Of a stretch of 62,350 nt of DNA, positions 35,734-45,431 are shown in pieces. Both the position numbers and the translations under genes were made by a program. Location: contig CANFJP010000002.1 of the NCBI GenBank assembly GCA_947447485.1, forward strand, positions 1 through 62,350, written 5' to 3'. A model generated the notes under the pieces. The model saw only the letters and a list, made by a program, of their open reading frames with translations, made no database searches and was not told the origin of the DNA. Position 1 is the first letter of the stretch. Every line of letters starts with the position of its first letter. Source of the DNA: Chitinophagaceae bacterium (GTDB taxonomy: Bacteria; Bacteroidota; Bacteroidia; Chitinophagales; Chitinophagaceae).

Positions 35734-37062
35734 ATGTCTAGTAAAATGGTTTCTATAGAAGGGATTTTAAGTAATCTTAAGATTAAAGAGTTAAACGCAA
35801 TGCAGCATGCTGCAATAAATGCGTTAGAGGAATTCGATAAAGTAAAATTATTGTCAGATACTGGCTCTGGTAAAACCCTGGCCTTTTTGATTCCTTTATT
35901 GAAATCATTGCAACCCGATCAGAAAACCACTCAAGCCCTGATAATGGTTCCTTCTCGCGAACTAGCCTTGCAAATCGATTCGGTACTAAAACAAATTCAA
36001 TCTGGTTATAAAATCACCTGTTGCTATGGCGGTCACAAGCGCGAAATAGAAGAAAATAATCTTGTACAGCCACCAGCTATCATTATCGCAACCGCCGGGC
36101 GTATGGCTGACCATATTCGAAGGAATAATGTAGACACCAATCAAATTAGATTCTTAGTGTTAGATGAGTTTGATAAAATGTTAGAACTTGGATTTTTGGA
36201 AGAAATGGAATACATTTTACAATCTTTACCTGCAATTAATAAGCGTATCTTAACCTCTGCAACCGAAGCTACGCCTATACCTCCGTTTACTCAGATGTAC
36301 GATGCTCAAACTATTAATTTTCTGAGTGGTGAAACAAAAGATTCAAATACTTTGAGTATTAAAACAATATTATCAACTGATAAGGATAAATTAAATACAC
36401 TATTACAGCTTATTTGTTATTTGAATGATACGTCTACTATAGTTTTTTGTAATCACAGAGAATCGGTAGAAAGAACTAGTCAGTTTTTATCTGAACAAGG
36501 CATTGTAAATGTATTTTATCATGGTGGCATGGAACAGCACGATCGTGAAGTTGCACTTTGTAAGTTTCGCAATGCAAGCTCAAACATTCTCGTAACAACC
36601 GATTTGGCTAGCCGTGGCCTTGATATTGCAAATATTAGAAGCGTGGTTCATTATCATCTTCCTTCTACAGAAGATGCCTTTCTTCATCGCAATGGCCGAA
36701 CTGCTCGTATGGATGCCACTGGCAGTGTCTTTTTAATTATTGGGCCCGAAGAAGAAACGCCTACCTATATTACCAATGCAGCTCAATCATTTGAATTGCC
36801 TGAAAAGTATAGTATCCCTGAAAAGCCCAAATGGAGCACATTGTTTATTGCAGCTGGCAAAAAGGATAAAATTAATAAGATTGATGTGGTTGGGTTCTTA
36901 ACCAATAAGGCAAATCTTAAAAAAGACGAAATTGGCCTAATTGAGGTAAAAGACTTCGCATCTTTTGTAGCAGTACGAAAATCTAAAATTGGACATGTAA
37001 TTGAGGATGTAAAGAATGAGAAAATAAAGAACAAGAAGGTAAAAATAGCCATTGCTCGTTAA
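35734..37062 (+). CDS. dbpA: DEAD-box RNA helicase with DbpA-type RNA-binding domain
   Basis: It probably remodels 23S rRNA during large-subunit assembly. The 442 residues have motif I SDTGSGKTLAFL, Ia PSRELALQ, Ib TAGRM, motif II DEFD (variant of DEAD), motif III TSAT, and motif VI HRNGRTARM. The last 75 residues (TLFIAAGKKDKINKIDVVGFL, VAVRKSKIGHVI) match the DbpA RNA-binding domain. Length is close to E. coli DbpA. Start at 35734 is ATG, but ATG 35746 (MVSIEGILS) is also possible given the promoter position. It ends 8 bases before the convergent SCO gene stop. Confidence 0.88.
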   Translation: MSSKMVSIEGILSNLKIKELNAMQHAAINALEEFDKVKLLSDTGSGKTLAFLIPLLKSLQPDQKTTQALIMVPSRELALQIDSVLKQIQSGYKITCCYGGHKREIEENNLVQPPAIIIATAGRMADHIRRNNVDTNQIRFLVLDEFDKMLELGFLEEMEYILQSLPAINKRILTSATEATPIPPFTQMYDAQTINFLSGETKDSNTLSIKTILSTDKDKLNTLLQLICYLNDTSTIVFCNHRESVERTSQFLSEQGIVNVFYHGGMEQHDREVALCKFRNASSNILVTTDLASRGLDIANIRSVVHYHLPSTEDAFLHRNGRTARMDATGSVFLIIGPEEETPTYITNAAQSFELPEKYSIPEKPKWSTLFIAAGKKDKINKIDVVGFLTNKANLKKDEIGLIEVKDFASFVAVRKSKIGHVIEDVKNEKIKNKKVKIAIAR

Positions 37063-37069
37063 GAAACCA

Positions 37070-37726
37070 TCACAACTTATCTTCTTTAATTAAAGTTTCA
37101 ATATCATCTATAAGTCTTTCTATTTCAATTTGTAATGTTCCGTTATATACTCCTCTGATTCTTCTTTTTTTATCTATTAATATGACATTTTCGGTATGCA
37201 GGAACTCATTGCCTGTTTGATAATACCCTATCGTATCCCCTGCATAGTATTCCTTCTTTGCCAATCTGTAAATATCATCTTGTTTTCCTGTTAGCAATCT
37301 CCATTTTCCATCATCATTCACTCCCCTAGCATTTGCGTATTTCTTCAATACGGACACACTATCCAAATCTGGGGTTACAGAATGCGATAAGATCATAACG
37401 TTCTTATCGTTTTTGAAATGAGCCTGAACCAATAGCAGGTTTGCTGTCATTTTTGGACAAATACTGGCGCATCTGGTAAAAAAGAAGTCTGCCACATAAA
37501 TTTTCCCATCTACTGTTTTCTCTGTTACAGACTGGCCATTTTGATCAATAAATGAAAAGGCAGGAATATGATGAATGCTATCATATTTTTTATCATCTGT
37601 CGCAATCCATTCCGGCGTAAAGTCGGGCTTATTAATAAAAGGCATGGAAGATATGCTTGGTTGCTGTTTGCACCCTAGAAGCATACACAATACAATGAGA
37701 AGTTTATTTTGTTTTAATTGAATCAT
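37070..37726 (-). CDS. SCO1/SenC family copper-binding lipoprotein
   Basis: SCO proteins carry copper to the CuA site of cytochrome oxidase or act as thiol reductants. The 218 residues have a lipoprotein signal (hydrophobic 8-18, Cys19 in MLLGC), a thioredoxin-like fold with CASIC (Cys86, Cys90) and the copper-ligand His in EFLHTENV. So all three metal ligands are present. It overlaps the MORN-repeat gene by 23 bases and ends the YHYH-MORN-SCO run. No cytochrome oxidase gene is in the window. Confidence 0.92.
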   Translation of the reverse strand: MIQLKQNKLLIVLCMLLGCKQQPSISSMPFINKPDFTPEWIATDDKKYDSIHHIPAFSFIDQNGQSVTEKTVDGKIYVADFFFTRCASICPKMTANLLLVQAHFKNDKNVMILSHSVTPDLDSVSVLKKYANARGVNDDGKWRLLTGKQDDIYRLAKKEYYAGDTIGYYQTGNEFLHTENVILIDKKRRIRGVYNGTLQIEIERLIDDIETLIKEDKL

Positions 37727-38312
37727 AAGGGTTAGTGCAAATTTTTAAACCAAGCAATCCGTATTTTTTACCATCTTTAATTACATAATTCGCTCTAACA
37801 GTTCCATCAGCCCACCACAAGCGTTGGCTTCCATTTTCGTGTCCTTTTGTATAATGAAATTGTTTGATTAATAATCCACTGGATATCCATTCTCTGAAAG
37901 CTCCATCGTATTCGTCGTTGTATGCAGTAAAATAATATTTCTGTTGTCCATTTGGCCACCAGCCTTGATGAACGCCTTCTTTTTTTCCGTTAATGTAAAA
38001 TCGTATTTCTTGCAATTGCTTTTTGGAAAACCATTTCTTTTGAAACCCTTCTTCTACTCCATTAAAATAAGAATCAAGACTAACAGTATCTCCCGCATCG
38101 TTTATACTATATCTGTAGCCTGTATATAAAATATTTTTGAAGAAGAGGGTATCCTGGTGTATTCGAAAATTAGAATCGATGGAATTAATAAAAATCGATG
38201 GAACAGCTTTGGCTATTTTAGGTTCAATTAAAAAATCATTCTTCTTAGTATTGCAAAATTGAAAGCAGCTACTAAAAAGAATGACTATTAAATAAGTTCT
38301 TATTTGATTCAT
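37704..38312 (-). CDS. MORN-repeat lipoprotein (YwqK-like)
   Basis: The 202 residues start with a possible lipoprotein signal (LIVILFSSCFQFCNTKK) followed by several MORN-variant repeats: GVEEGFQKKWFSKKQLQEIRFY, GKKEGVHQGWWPNGQQKYY, DEYDGAFREWISSGLLIKQFHY and NGSQRLWWADGTVRANYVI. Databases often label such proteins antitoxin YwqK, but I see no toxin partner. It is translationally coupled to the SCO gene by a 23-base overlap, so a role in the same envelope copper process is plausible but inferred. Confidence 0.75.
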   Translation of the reverse strand: MNQIRTYLIVILFSSCFQFCNTKKNDFLIEPKIAKAVPSIFINSIDSNFRIHQDTLFFKNILYTGYRYSINDAGDTVSLDSYFNGVEEGFQKKWFSKKQLQEIRFYINGKKEGVHQGWWPNGQQKYYFTAYNDEYDGAFREWISSGLLIKQFHYTKGHENGSQRLWWADGTVRANYVIKDGKKYGLLGLKICTNPYDSIKTK

Positions 38313-38351
38313 TAAATCAATTTTACATTAAAATTGACAAAAGTTTTTTTA

Positions 38352-39410
38352 TTACTGCGTTACTGTGCCTGCTGTTCCATAGAAACCATTCCCATTTAAG
38401 TAAGGCGCATCGGCTGTAAAATGATAATGATAGATTCCATTAGGATATTCATTGGTTGCATGAGTATGACCATGATATTGATCTAGTCCGGTTGGAGTAG
38501 CGCCGCCTATTTCTTGTGGGCCATAAACAGGAAATCCATCTAATAAAAAACCCATTAAAGCAGATTTATTTGCATAAACTGTTGTTAGATACAATGGCTC
38601 TACATGATGATGATACATACCCGACATTTGAGGATGACCCCACCATTGATCAAATCCATGAATTTCTCCACCAATGGCAACACCTCCGGCAGCATATTGA
38701 TTGAAAAATGGTACGCCATCTAATCCAATTCCAATTACTCCCATGGGAGTAGTAGCATGAGTTGAAGCCATGCTAGGATTTATAGGAATTTTTAAAGTAA
38801 TATTTTGAGTGGTGATACTATTGGGAGCTTTAATAAACGTGCTATCATGAAATGTTGGGCCAAAGAAATTTTCATACAACGCGTTTGATGTAGGCCAATA
38901 AACACTTTTATAATTTGGCTGATCGTATGACTTAATTGTTACATAAGTCCCGTCTGAAGTAATGCTATATGCACCATAAATAGAATCGTAAACGGTTCTC
39001 GTAGTACCCCCTCCTCCACCAGAATTTACTGTTAAAGTGATGCTACATGATTGGCCTCCGAAACTAATAGGGAAACTAGCAACTCCAGATGTTGAAGGTG
39101 TTCCAGCTATCGTATAGGATAGGTTTCCTGTACTACTCGTTAATGTGCCTGCTTGCAAACTAGCAGTAAGGCCGGTAACACCTGTTGAATTGATAGAGCT
39201 CCCCGCTAAATAAACCACTCCATTACCACCGGCATAGGGAACAGTAGCAGTAGCAGAATAGGCAACATTAGCCGTTGCAGAAGCGGAAAAGGATCCACTG
39301 TTACAAGCCAATGAAGTAATGCTTGCAGCAGTACCATTGGTAACATTGTTTTTCTTACAAGAGATTGCTATCAATGACAAGCATGTAAAAAGGATAATGG
39401 GTAATTTCAT
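38352..39410 (-). CDS. YHYH domain lipoprotein
   Basis: The 352 residues have a lipoprotein signal with Cys18 (LIAISCKKN), an Ala/Ser/Thr/Gly-rich Ig-like segment to about residue 130, a poly-Gly linker (GGGGG), and a C-terminal YHYH domain. That domain is His-rich: GEIHGFDQWWGH, MYHHHVEPLY, DQYHGHTHATNEYPNGIYHYHF. The histidines could bind metal; the family has no established function that I know of. It lies directly upstream of the MORN-SCO pair on the same strand, with 39 bases between. Confidence 0.85.
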   Translation of the reverse strand: MKLPIILFTCLSLIAISCKKNNVTNGTAASITSLACNSGSFSASATANVAYSATATVPYAGGNGVVYLAGSSINSTGVTGLTASLQAGTLTSSTGNLSYTIAGTPSTSGVASFPISFGGQSCSITLTVNSGGGGGTTRTVYDSIYGAYSITSDGTYVTIKSYDQPNYKSVYWPTSNALYENFFGPTFHDSTFIKAPNSITTQNITLKIPINPSMASTHATTPMGVIGIGLDGVPFFNQYAAGGVAIGGEIHGFDQWWGHPQMSGMYHHHVEPLYLTTVYANKSALMGFLLDGFPVYGPQEIGGATPTGLDQYHGHTHATNEYPNGIYHYHFTADAPYLNGNGFYGTAGTVTQ

Positions 39411-39491
39411 ATAGAAAATGTTTTTTTATTAGATGTTGCTTTATGTGAAATCCTTCGCAATTAAGTATAAAATTATCAATTTTATTTATAA

Positions 39492-42332
39492 TTAAAAGCC
39501 AGGTCCACCCCTCATTATTTTCATATCTCCCCCACCACCAGGAAAGCCCATTTGCTGAGTTCCTTGTTGATCAGATTTAAATTTGTTCAATCGGTAGACA
39601 AAAGTCATTAAAAAATACCTACCAAGTCTATTGGTACGAGTGTCTGTATACCCTGTACTACTTACTGTTCTACTTATTCCAATGTTTTCGTTTAATAAAT
39701 CTAGTCCTTGAAGTTTAATAGAGCCATTTTTCTTATTGAACAATTGTTTTTCAATAGTGGTACTAATAATTAGAGGATTCGTATTTACATTGGTGGAGTA
39801 ACCGGTATTGATTGTTTTGTCTATATCGTAGCTAAGAATAAAATCTTTTGGTAGAAAAAATCTAGCATTGTTTGATAATGTCCATGCAACAGTATTAGAA
39901 TTTAAATCTGTTTGTAAAGAATACTTACTATTATTTAAACCATAATTAGCACTGAAGGTGGTTTCAAGCCATTTTTTAATTTTTATATCGGTTGATAAGC
40001 GTTCTCCAATCACCCAGTTTTTTCCTATGTTTTTATTTGAAACATTTAAGCTGTCTATCAAAAAGGAGACATTGTTATTATAACTAATATTCCCGCCTAT
40101 ATTAAAAACGTACTTCCTATTTTTGATAGGCTTTGAAATATTGTAAAATGCAAGAACAGTATAATAGCCATTGCTATTTAAATAGCTTGTTTCTTGAATT
40201 CCTTTTTGTAGTAATCTAGTGCTATTAACAATCTTGTCTTGGGTAAAGGATGCTGAAATATTTCCAAAGAATACATTGCCGCTGATAAAATCAAAATTAT
40301 TATACCGCATACTGAAGGTATTGGTAAACTCTGGTTTTAAATTCGGATTCCCTATAGTGATGTATGGTGTGTTTGTATTGTCAACTATTGGCTGTAGTTG
40401 GCTATTGCTTGGCTGATTGCTACTCCCGTTGTAATTGATATTGAGCGATCGACTTCTGGAAAAATTATAGGCAAATCTGATAACAGGATAATAGTTGATC
40501 ATCGAATTTGAGAATATACTATTACTTGAAATAGAATTTGTTTGTATGGTAGCCGGTTGAACAGAAAGGCCTACTGTATAATTGTATTTCTTTTCTGTGG
40601 TACGGAAATTGATGCCTAATCGATTTGTTTTATAAATATTATCATAAATATTACTAGAAGAGTCTACATAAGTAATTGCGCTTGAAATAGGATCGATGTT
40701 ATACGTTTTTCTGTCATTCCCTACTTGCTGATAGTTGTAAGCATAATTAAATTCTAGGTTTCTCTTTTTTGACAAAGGTTCTGTATAGGATGCCTTCACT
40801 CCATAATTTTTATTATTGTTATCCTGTAATATATTTTGAGCAAACTTGTCATCAAAAGGGGTAGTATTTGGTAAATAATAAGTTGTAAGGTTTTCGTAAT
40901 CTTCATCTGTTTGAGTAGATGATTTACCAGCATTAACAGTGAGGGATAAGGTCCTGCCTCTTTTTGAAAATCTATGATTGAATAAAAGCGAGCCATTTAA
41001 ATTGGGGCTTTTAGAAAACAAGGTATCGCCCATTGATCCATCTGATATTAATAAAGTGTGATTTGCAACAGAATTAAAATCAGATACGTATTGGGTATTG
41101 GTTTTATTGTATGTAACAGATGGACTGAATTTCAAATAGTTCATTGAATCAATTTTATATTCAATGTTGAAAGAAAAACGATGATTATCTGAAATAGAAG
41201 CATTATTTGATTCTTGAATATAGCTACTGCTGCTATTGGCGAATAAATTTTCTTGTGTAGATGTTTTTAATGTATTAGAATTTCGATCTGAAAAGCTATA
41301 GCTACCATAAACGGAGATTTTACTTCCCCATTGATCTCTATAATTCAGGCCAATTGATTTATTTATATTGATGCCGTCATTGTTTCCAGCGTTTCCTATA
41401 ACTGATCCTACTCCACCTCCCCCTCTGCCAATTCCCATTGATCTAGCCATGCCACCCATCATGTTTCCCATTGAGCCTCCTCCCGAAGAGCCAAAATTAA
41501 AAAGGCTTGCATTGGTGTTGTTTATATTGCCAAGAACAGACAGTTGTTGTTCATTATTAAATTTATTAAATGAAATAGATTCTAGGTGTCTATTTTCGGT
41601 GCCCGCACCTGCAGTAGCATTACCAAAATATCCTTTGTTCTTGTCTTTTTTTAATTGAATGTTAAGTGTCTTGGAAGGGTCGCCATCTTTGATTCCTGTA
41701 AAGGCTGCTTGATCTCCATAATCATCTATTACTTGAATTCGATCCACCATATCAGCATTGATTTCACGCGTTGCGGTAGTTACATCGCCACTGAAAAAAT
41801 CTTTTCCATTTACTTTTACTTTGGTGACTTGTTTCCCTTGAGCTGTTACGGTGCCGTCTTTATCTACTTGCACACCAGGTAAGTTTTTTAGCAATGCTTC
41901 TACATTGTCATTTTTACGGTACATCGTACTGTCAATCTTATACGAAACGGTATCTTCTTTAATTTGTACTTTTTGCGATTCAAGTGTCACATTTGATAGC
42001 ATATCGCTTGTAGGTTGAAGAAATATATCGTCTATTTTTTTCTCACCCTTATCAAGTGAAAAGCTGTAATCGTTTATAAATGTTTTGTATCCAATATAAG
42101 TAACCCGGATATAAAATTTAGCATACTTAACGGCAGCGAATCTAAAATCTCCTTTTTCGTTTGTCAGGGTTTTAAGGGTATCTGTTTGTCCTTTTGCATA
42201 AAGAGACACACTTGCATTCTGAAGCAGGCCGTCAAAGTTTTTAACATTTCCATTAATTGAAATAGGAGCTTGTTGGGCGCTACTATTGATTGATAGTAGT
42301 AGTAATGCAATAAAAATAACAGGATGCTTCAT
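39492..42332 (-). CDS. TonB-dependent-receptor-family outer-membrane beta-barrel protein
   Basis: The 946 residues have a signal peptide (cleavage after SSAQQ), a carboxypeptidase-D regulatory-like domain (about 25-105, SISGNVK-type opening ISINGNVKNF), a plug domain (VEALLKNLPGVQVDKDGTVTAQG, VKVNGKDFFSGD) and a long barrel ending in a Gly/Met-rich tail (MGFPGGGGDMKIMRGGPGF). A Met/Gly-rich insert (GSMGNMMGGMARSMGIGRGG) lies near residue 290. No separate SusD-like partner is adjacent. It may import a ligand across the outer membrane; copper is one hypothesis given the SCO cluster next door. Confidence 0.88.
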   Translation of the reverse strand: MKHPVIFIALLLLSINSSAQQAPISINGNVKNFDGLLQNASVSLYAKGQTDTLKTLTNEKGDFRFAAVKYAKFYIRVTYIGYKTFINDYSFSLDKGEKKIDDIFLQPTSDMLSNVTLESQKVQIKEDTVSYKIDSTMYRKNDNVEALLKNLPGVQVDKDGTVTAQGKQVTKVKVNGKDFFSGDVTTATREINADMVDRIQVIDDYGDQAAFTGIKDGDPSKTLNIQLKKDKNKGYFGNATAGAGTENRHLESISFNKFNNEQQLSVLGNINNTNASLFNFGSSGGGSMGNMMGGMARSMGIGRGGGGVGSVIGNAGNNDGININKSIGLNYRDQWGSKISVYGSYSFSDRNSNTLKTSTQENLFANSSSSYIQESNNASISDNHRFSFNIEYKIDSMNYLKFSPSVTYNKTNTQYVSDFNSVANHTLLISDGSMGDTLFSKSPNLNGSLLFNHRFSKRGRTLSLTVNAGKSSTQTDEDYENLTTYYLPNTTPFDDKFAQNILQDNNNKNYGVKASYTEPLSKKRNLEFNYAYNYQQVGNDRKTYNIDPISSAITYVDSSSNIYDNIYKTNRLGINFRTTEKKYNYTVGLSVQPATIQTNSISSNSIFSNSMINYYPVIRFAYNFSRSRSLNINYNGSSNQPSNSQLQPIVDNTNTPYITIGNPNLKPEFTNTFSMRYNNFDFISGNVFFGNISASFTQDKIVNSTRLLQKGIQETSYLNSNGYYTVLAFYNISKPIKNRKYVFNIGGNISYNNNVSFLIDSLNVSNKNIGKNWVIGERLSTDIKIKKWLETTFSANYGLNNSKYSLQTDLNSNTVAWTLSNNARFFLPKDFILSYDIDKTINTGYSTNVNTNPLIISTTIEKQLFNKKNGSIKLQGLDLLNENIGISRTVSSTGYTDTRTNRLGRYFLMTFVYRLNKFKSDQQGTQQMGFPGGGGDMKIMRGGPGF

Positions 42333-42431
42333 ATGAGATTTTTGCGATATAATTAGTTAGTATACAATTAGATGCAATTTCGGGTTTTTTCACCCTTTTT
42401 ATTTGTTAATCTTTTTAATGAGCCATGCATG

Positions 42432-43487
42432 CTATTTATTACTGAAAGATTCTATAAATTGTACAATTTGTGTATTAAATGAAGAGCTCTCCTCGAATAA
42501 AAAATGATGTTCTATCGGCAGAACATATAGGGGGTATTCAGCCAACTCTGTACCAAATTTTTCTAATCTGACTGCATCTTTTTCAGTTGTAACAATTATT
42601 TTATTTGCAGATTTTAGTAATTCGAAATGATTTTTTATATCCGAAAGGTCATCGCTTGAAAATATATGATGATCTGGGTATCGAATCATTTCATAGCTAG
42701 CAGTAGATTGTGTTAAATAGTCTTTTAATGGTTTTGGATTTGCTATCCCACATAGCAATAGCACATCAGTCGTTTGGTCAATCGTGAATGTATTTTTATT
42801 AAATAAGTGATAGGCTTCACCATAAATAATATCTGTAAAGAATATTTGTTGATGAGACAAAGGATGTAGTTCTTTTATGAGTGCAATTTTCTCCATTTCA
42901 GACAAATCGCTTTTGCATTTAGTAACTACAATGATATCAGCTCTCTTACTGCTAAGTTTGATGTCTCTCAAATCTCCGGCAGGCATCATCAAATCGCGTG
43001 TATATAAATTCTTATATTCTGTAAGTAAGATGTTTAATCCTGCCTTCACCATTCTGTGCTGAAAGCCGTCGTCTAGAATAATTGCTTGAGTAGCAGGTTT
43101 TAATTGAAGTAATTGAGGGATAGCTAAAATCCTTTCTTCTCCCACCACCACAGTAATAGAAGGGAATTTTTGGTGAAATTGCATTGGCTCATCACCTATT
43201 TCAATTGCTGAAGTAAATTCATTCGCAATAGCAAACCCTTTTGTTTTTCTTTTATACCCTCTGCTTAATGTAGCAATATTATAACGATTCATCAGTAACC
43301 TGATTAAATATTCGGTCATAGGACTTTTTCCAGTGCCTCCAACTACTAGGTTGCCAACACATATTATAGGAAAGTTGAAGCTTGCCGATTTTAATATTTG
43401 TTTGTCGTATAATATATTGCGCAGCCAAATCACTGCGCCATAAACTAATGAAAAGGGGAATAAAAAATATCTAAAACTTTTAAGCAA
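42432..43487 (-). CDS. lpxK: Tetraacyldisaccharide 4'-kinase
   Basis: LpxK phosphorylates the lipid A disaccharide precursor at the inner membrane. The 351 residues have a membrane-associated N-terminus (RYFLFPFSLVYGAVIWLRN), Walker A VGGTGKSPMTEYL (about 49-60), DDGFQHRMVKAGLNILL with the catalytic Asp region, and KLSSKRADIIVVTK. Start is TTG, because no ATG lies upstream before the 5-FCL gene ends 10 bases away. The position in a run with fau-like and rsmD genes suggests one minus-strand transcript. It shows the organism makes lipid A. Confidence 0.93.
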   Translation of the reverse strand: MLKSFRYFLFPFSLVYGAVIWLRNILYDKQILKSASFNFPIICVGNLVVGGTGKSPMTEYLIRLLMNRYNIATLSRGYKRKTKGFAIANEFTSAIEIGDEPMQFHQKFPSITVVVGEERILAIPQLLQLKPATQAIILDDGFQHRMVKAGLNILLTEYKNLYTRDLMMPAGDLRDIKLSSKRADIIVVTKCKSDLSEMEKIALIKELHPLSHQQIFFTDIIYGEAYHLFNKNTFTIDQTTDVLLLCGIANPKPLKDYLTQSTASYEMIRYPDHHIFSSDDLSDIKNHFELLKSANKIIVTTEKDAVRLEKFGTELAEYPLYVLPIEHHFLFEESSSFNTQIVQFIESFSNK

Positions 43488-43497
43488 TTTGAATATT

Positions 43498-44067
43498 TTA
43501 AGAGGTAAATGAATAATGATTTTTGGGCGTGATGCAATAGTTTAATGGTACGTCATTTTCATTGGTGTCCGTAATGTTATCACAGGGATCAAAATAACTA
43601 AACCCAATTTTAATAACATTGCTATTGCATTTTTTTAAAAATCGATCATAGTAGCCCTTTCCGTATCCTACCCTACTCCCATTCATGTCAAAAGCTAATA
43701 AGGGTACTAAAACCATTTCTAATTTGTTGGGTTGGATTTCAATTTTACTTTCTGGTTCAGGAATGCCATATAGATTTAAATTGAAAATAGTATCAACATC
43801 CACCAGCATGCTTTTCATTTCATTGTTTTGTGTACTAACTACTGGCATTGATATTGTTTGGTCGGGATTTTTAAAATTACAGTAATCTACAATTATTTGC
43901 GGGTCAAATTCGTTTTCAAAAGCTGCATAAGTCATGATGTTTGAAGGAATTTCTATTGGCAAGCGTTGAAATTGTATCAATATCAAATCATGCATTTTTT
44001 CTCTTTCTATTGCGTTTAATGCAGCTCGTTTTTCTTTGAATAGAATTCTTAATTCTTTTTTTGTCAT
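43498..44067 (-). CDS. 5-formyltetrahydrofolate cyclo-ligase
   Basis: It converts 5-formyl-THF to 5,10-methenyl-THF with ATP and salvages one-carbon units. The 189 residues show KKELRILFKEKRAAL near the start, the substrate-binding GIPEPES, and the ATP-binding VPLLAFDMNGSRVGYGKGYYDRFL. Length is normal for the family. It lies between rsmD and lpxK on the same strand with 12 and 10 base gaps. Confidence 0.92.
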   Translation of the reverse strand: MTKKELRILFKEKRAALNAIEREKMHDLILIQFQRLPIEIPSNIMTYAAFENEFDPQIIVDYCNFKNPDQTISMPVVSTQNNEMKSMLVDVDTIFNLNLYGIPEPESKIEIQPNKLEMVLVPLLAFDMNGSRVGYGKGYYDRFLKKCNSNVIKIGFSYFDPCDNITDTNENDVPLNYCITPKNHYSFTS

Positions 44068-44079
44068 ATTTAGTAATAT

Positions 44080-44619
44080 TTATTCTTGAATAAATATTGA
44101 AAATATCGTAGTCCCGTAATTTCGTTCTGTTTTATAATGGTTGAATTTTTTATAATCATTCCGTGGGGTGTGTTCTAATACAAACCATCCGCCACTTTTC
44201 AATAATCCTTTTTCGAAAATAGATGTGGGTAAATCGTCAATACTTGCTAGTGCGTATGGTGGCCCTGCAAAAATAAAATCAAATGTTTCCTTGCATGTGT
44301 TGATATAGGAGAACACATCTGATTTGATTACTTTAAAATTTTCGAATTCTAATGCAATGGAAGTTGTTTTTATGAAATCATACATTTTAGGATCTTTCTC
44401 AACAATCGTTAAGTCGGGAGCGCCCCTACTAGCTAATTCGTAACTTATACAGCCTGTTCCTCCAAAAAGATCAAGCGACTTTATCGATTCTATGTCGATG
44501 TTGTTTTGTAAAACATTGAATAGTCCCTCTTTTGCTATATCGGTTGTAGGTCTGGTATAGGGCATTTTTGTTGGAGGAGAAATTCTTCTACCCCCATGTA
44601 TACCACTGATTATTCGCAT
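44080..44619 (-). CDS. rsmD: 16S rRNA (guanine(966)-N(2))-methyltransferase
   Basis: RsmD methylates G966 of 16S rRNA with SAM. The 179 residues have the family opening MRIISGIHGGRRISPP, RPTTDIAKEGLFNVL, the SAM-binding LDLFGGTGCISYELASRGA, and a motif IV at IFAGPPYALAS. In the family this motif is usually D/N/S-P-P-Y/F; here the first position is Gly, which is unusual and could affect catalysis or be a lineage trait. It overlaps the DUF3822 gene by 10 bases. Confidence 0.9.
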   Translation of the reverse strand: MRIISGIHGGRRISPPTKMPYTRPTTDIAKEGLFNVLQNNIDIESIKSLDLFGGTGCISYELASRGAPDLTIVEKDPKMYDFIKTTSIALEFENFKVIKSDVFSYINTCKETFDFIFAGPPYALASIDDLPTSIFEKGLLKSGGWFVLEHTPRNDYKKFNHYKTERNYGTTIFSIFIQE

Positions 44620-45428
44620 GAAGCCAATGTTGTTAAATGTCTTAAAAAATGTGCAGGTAAGAATTGTAGTTTCTCCTCTACAGAAACATTATCAGGTATA
44701 TTGTCAAATTCGATATTAATAAAGTAATTATACAATTGTTTGTATAATTGGGAGTCTTCAGTAATCATGCCACTTATCACTAATGTAATTTCTTCAACTG
44801 TAACTTCGTGTTGTTGACATATATTTAATAAGTGGTATACTACATTTTCAGGTGTATTGAATTTGTAATGTTGAACGATTTCTAATACATCATTTTTAAA
44901 TAAGATTACTTTAATAGAATCATAAAAAATAGAGCAGATAAGTTTATTCTTATTTTCGGCCGTTTGTATTTGCTTGGTATTTGAATGAAATCGATTGGAA
45001 AGAGGAAAAGTTTCTTCTAGAAGTAAATCTATTTCTGTAGGGATGCTATAAACGTTGTAAATGTTTTTAGTTCTTATTTCATCTGATTTTATAGTAACGT
45101 TCATCAACTGACCATGCACAAGAGAAAGCATCTCTTCATTTAATGCTGGGTTAAAATAATTTGCCGGTACCAAAAGGGTTTCCTTAAAATTATAACCGAC
45201 AGTTACAGATCGATGTGTTTGACTATTTAAACAATTTGTATTAAAAATGTCTTTTACTGCAGCGATGATATTTTCATTTTCCTCAAAAGTATAAATGCAG
45301 ACTCCTTTTATGGTCATTGGATCTATTCCAGTCCAAAACAATGAAAGCCCAGTAGCCCCGATTTCTATTAGCAAATTTGCTGCAGTTGACTCAGATGCGT
45401 CAAGCGGTATATTATATACTGTTTTCAA
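44610..45428 (-). CDS. DUF3822 family protein
   Basis: The 272 residues belong by pattern and context to DUF3822, which in Bacteroidota commonly lies directly before rsmD, as here with a 10-base overlap. Visible features are YNIPLDASESTAANLLIEIGATG, ENVVYHLLNICQQHEV and LPAHFLRHLTTL, with an actin-like fold possible. Start is TTG: an in-frame stop lies 12 bases upstream and there is no earlier ATG. The function is unknown. Confidence 0.8.
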   Translation of the reverse strand: MKTVYNIPLDASESTAANLLIEIGATGLSLFWTGIDPMTIKGVCIYTFEENENIIAAVKDIFNTNCLNSQTHRSVTVGYNFKETLLVPANYFNPALNEEMLSLVHGQLMNVTIKSDEIRTKNIYNVYSIPTEIDLLLEETFPLSNRFHSNTKQIQTAENKNKLICSIFYDSIKVILFKNDVLEIVQHYKFNTPENVVYHLLNICQQHEVTVEEITLVISGMITEDSQLYKQLYNYFINIEFDNIPDNVSVEEKLQFLPAHFLRHLTTLASCE

Positions 45429-45431
45429 ATA

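Noticed and set aside
37704-38312. Toxin-antitoxin system based on the YwqK-like label
   Set aside because: No toxin-like gene is adjacent; the neighbours are SCO and YHYH envelope genes.
41368-41658. Pro-rich 96-aa plus-strand ORF
   Set aside because: It is the antisense of the Gly/Met-rich segment of the TonB-family gene.
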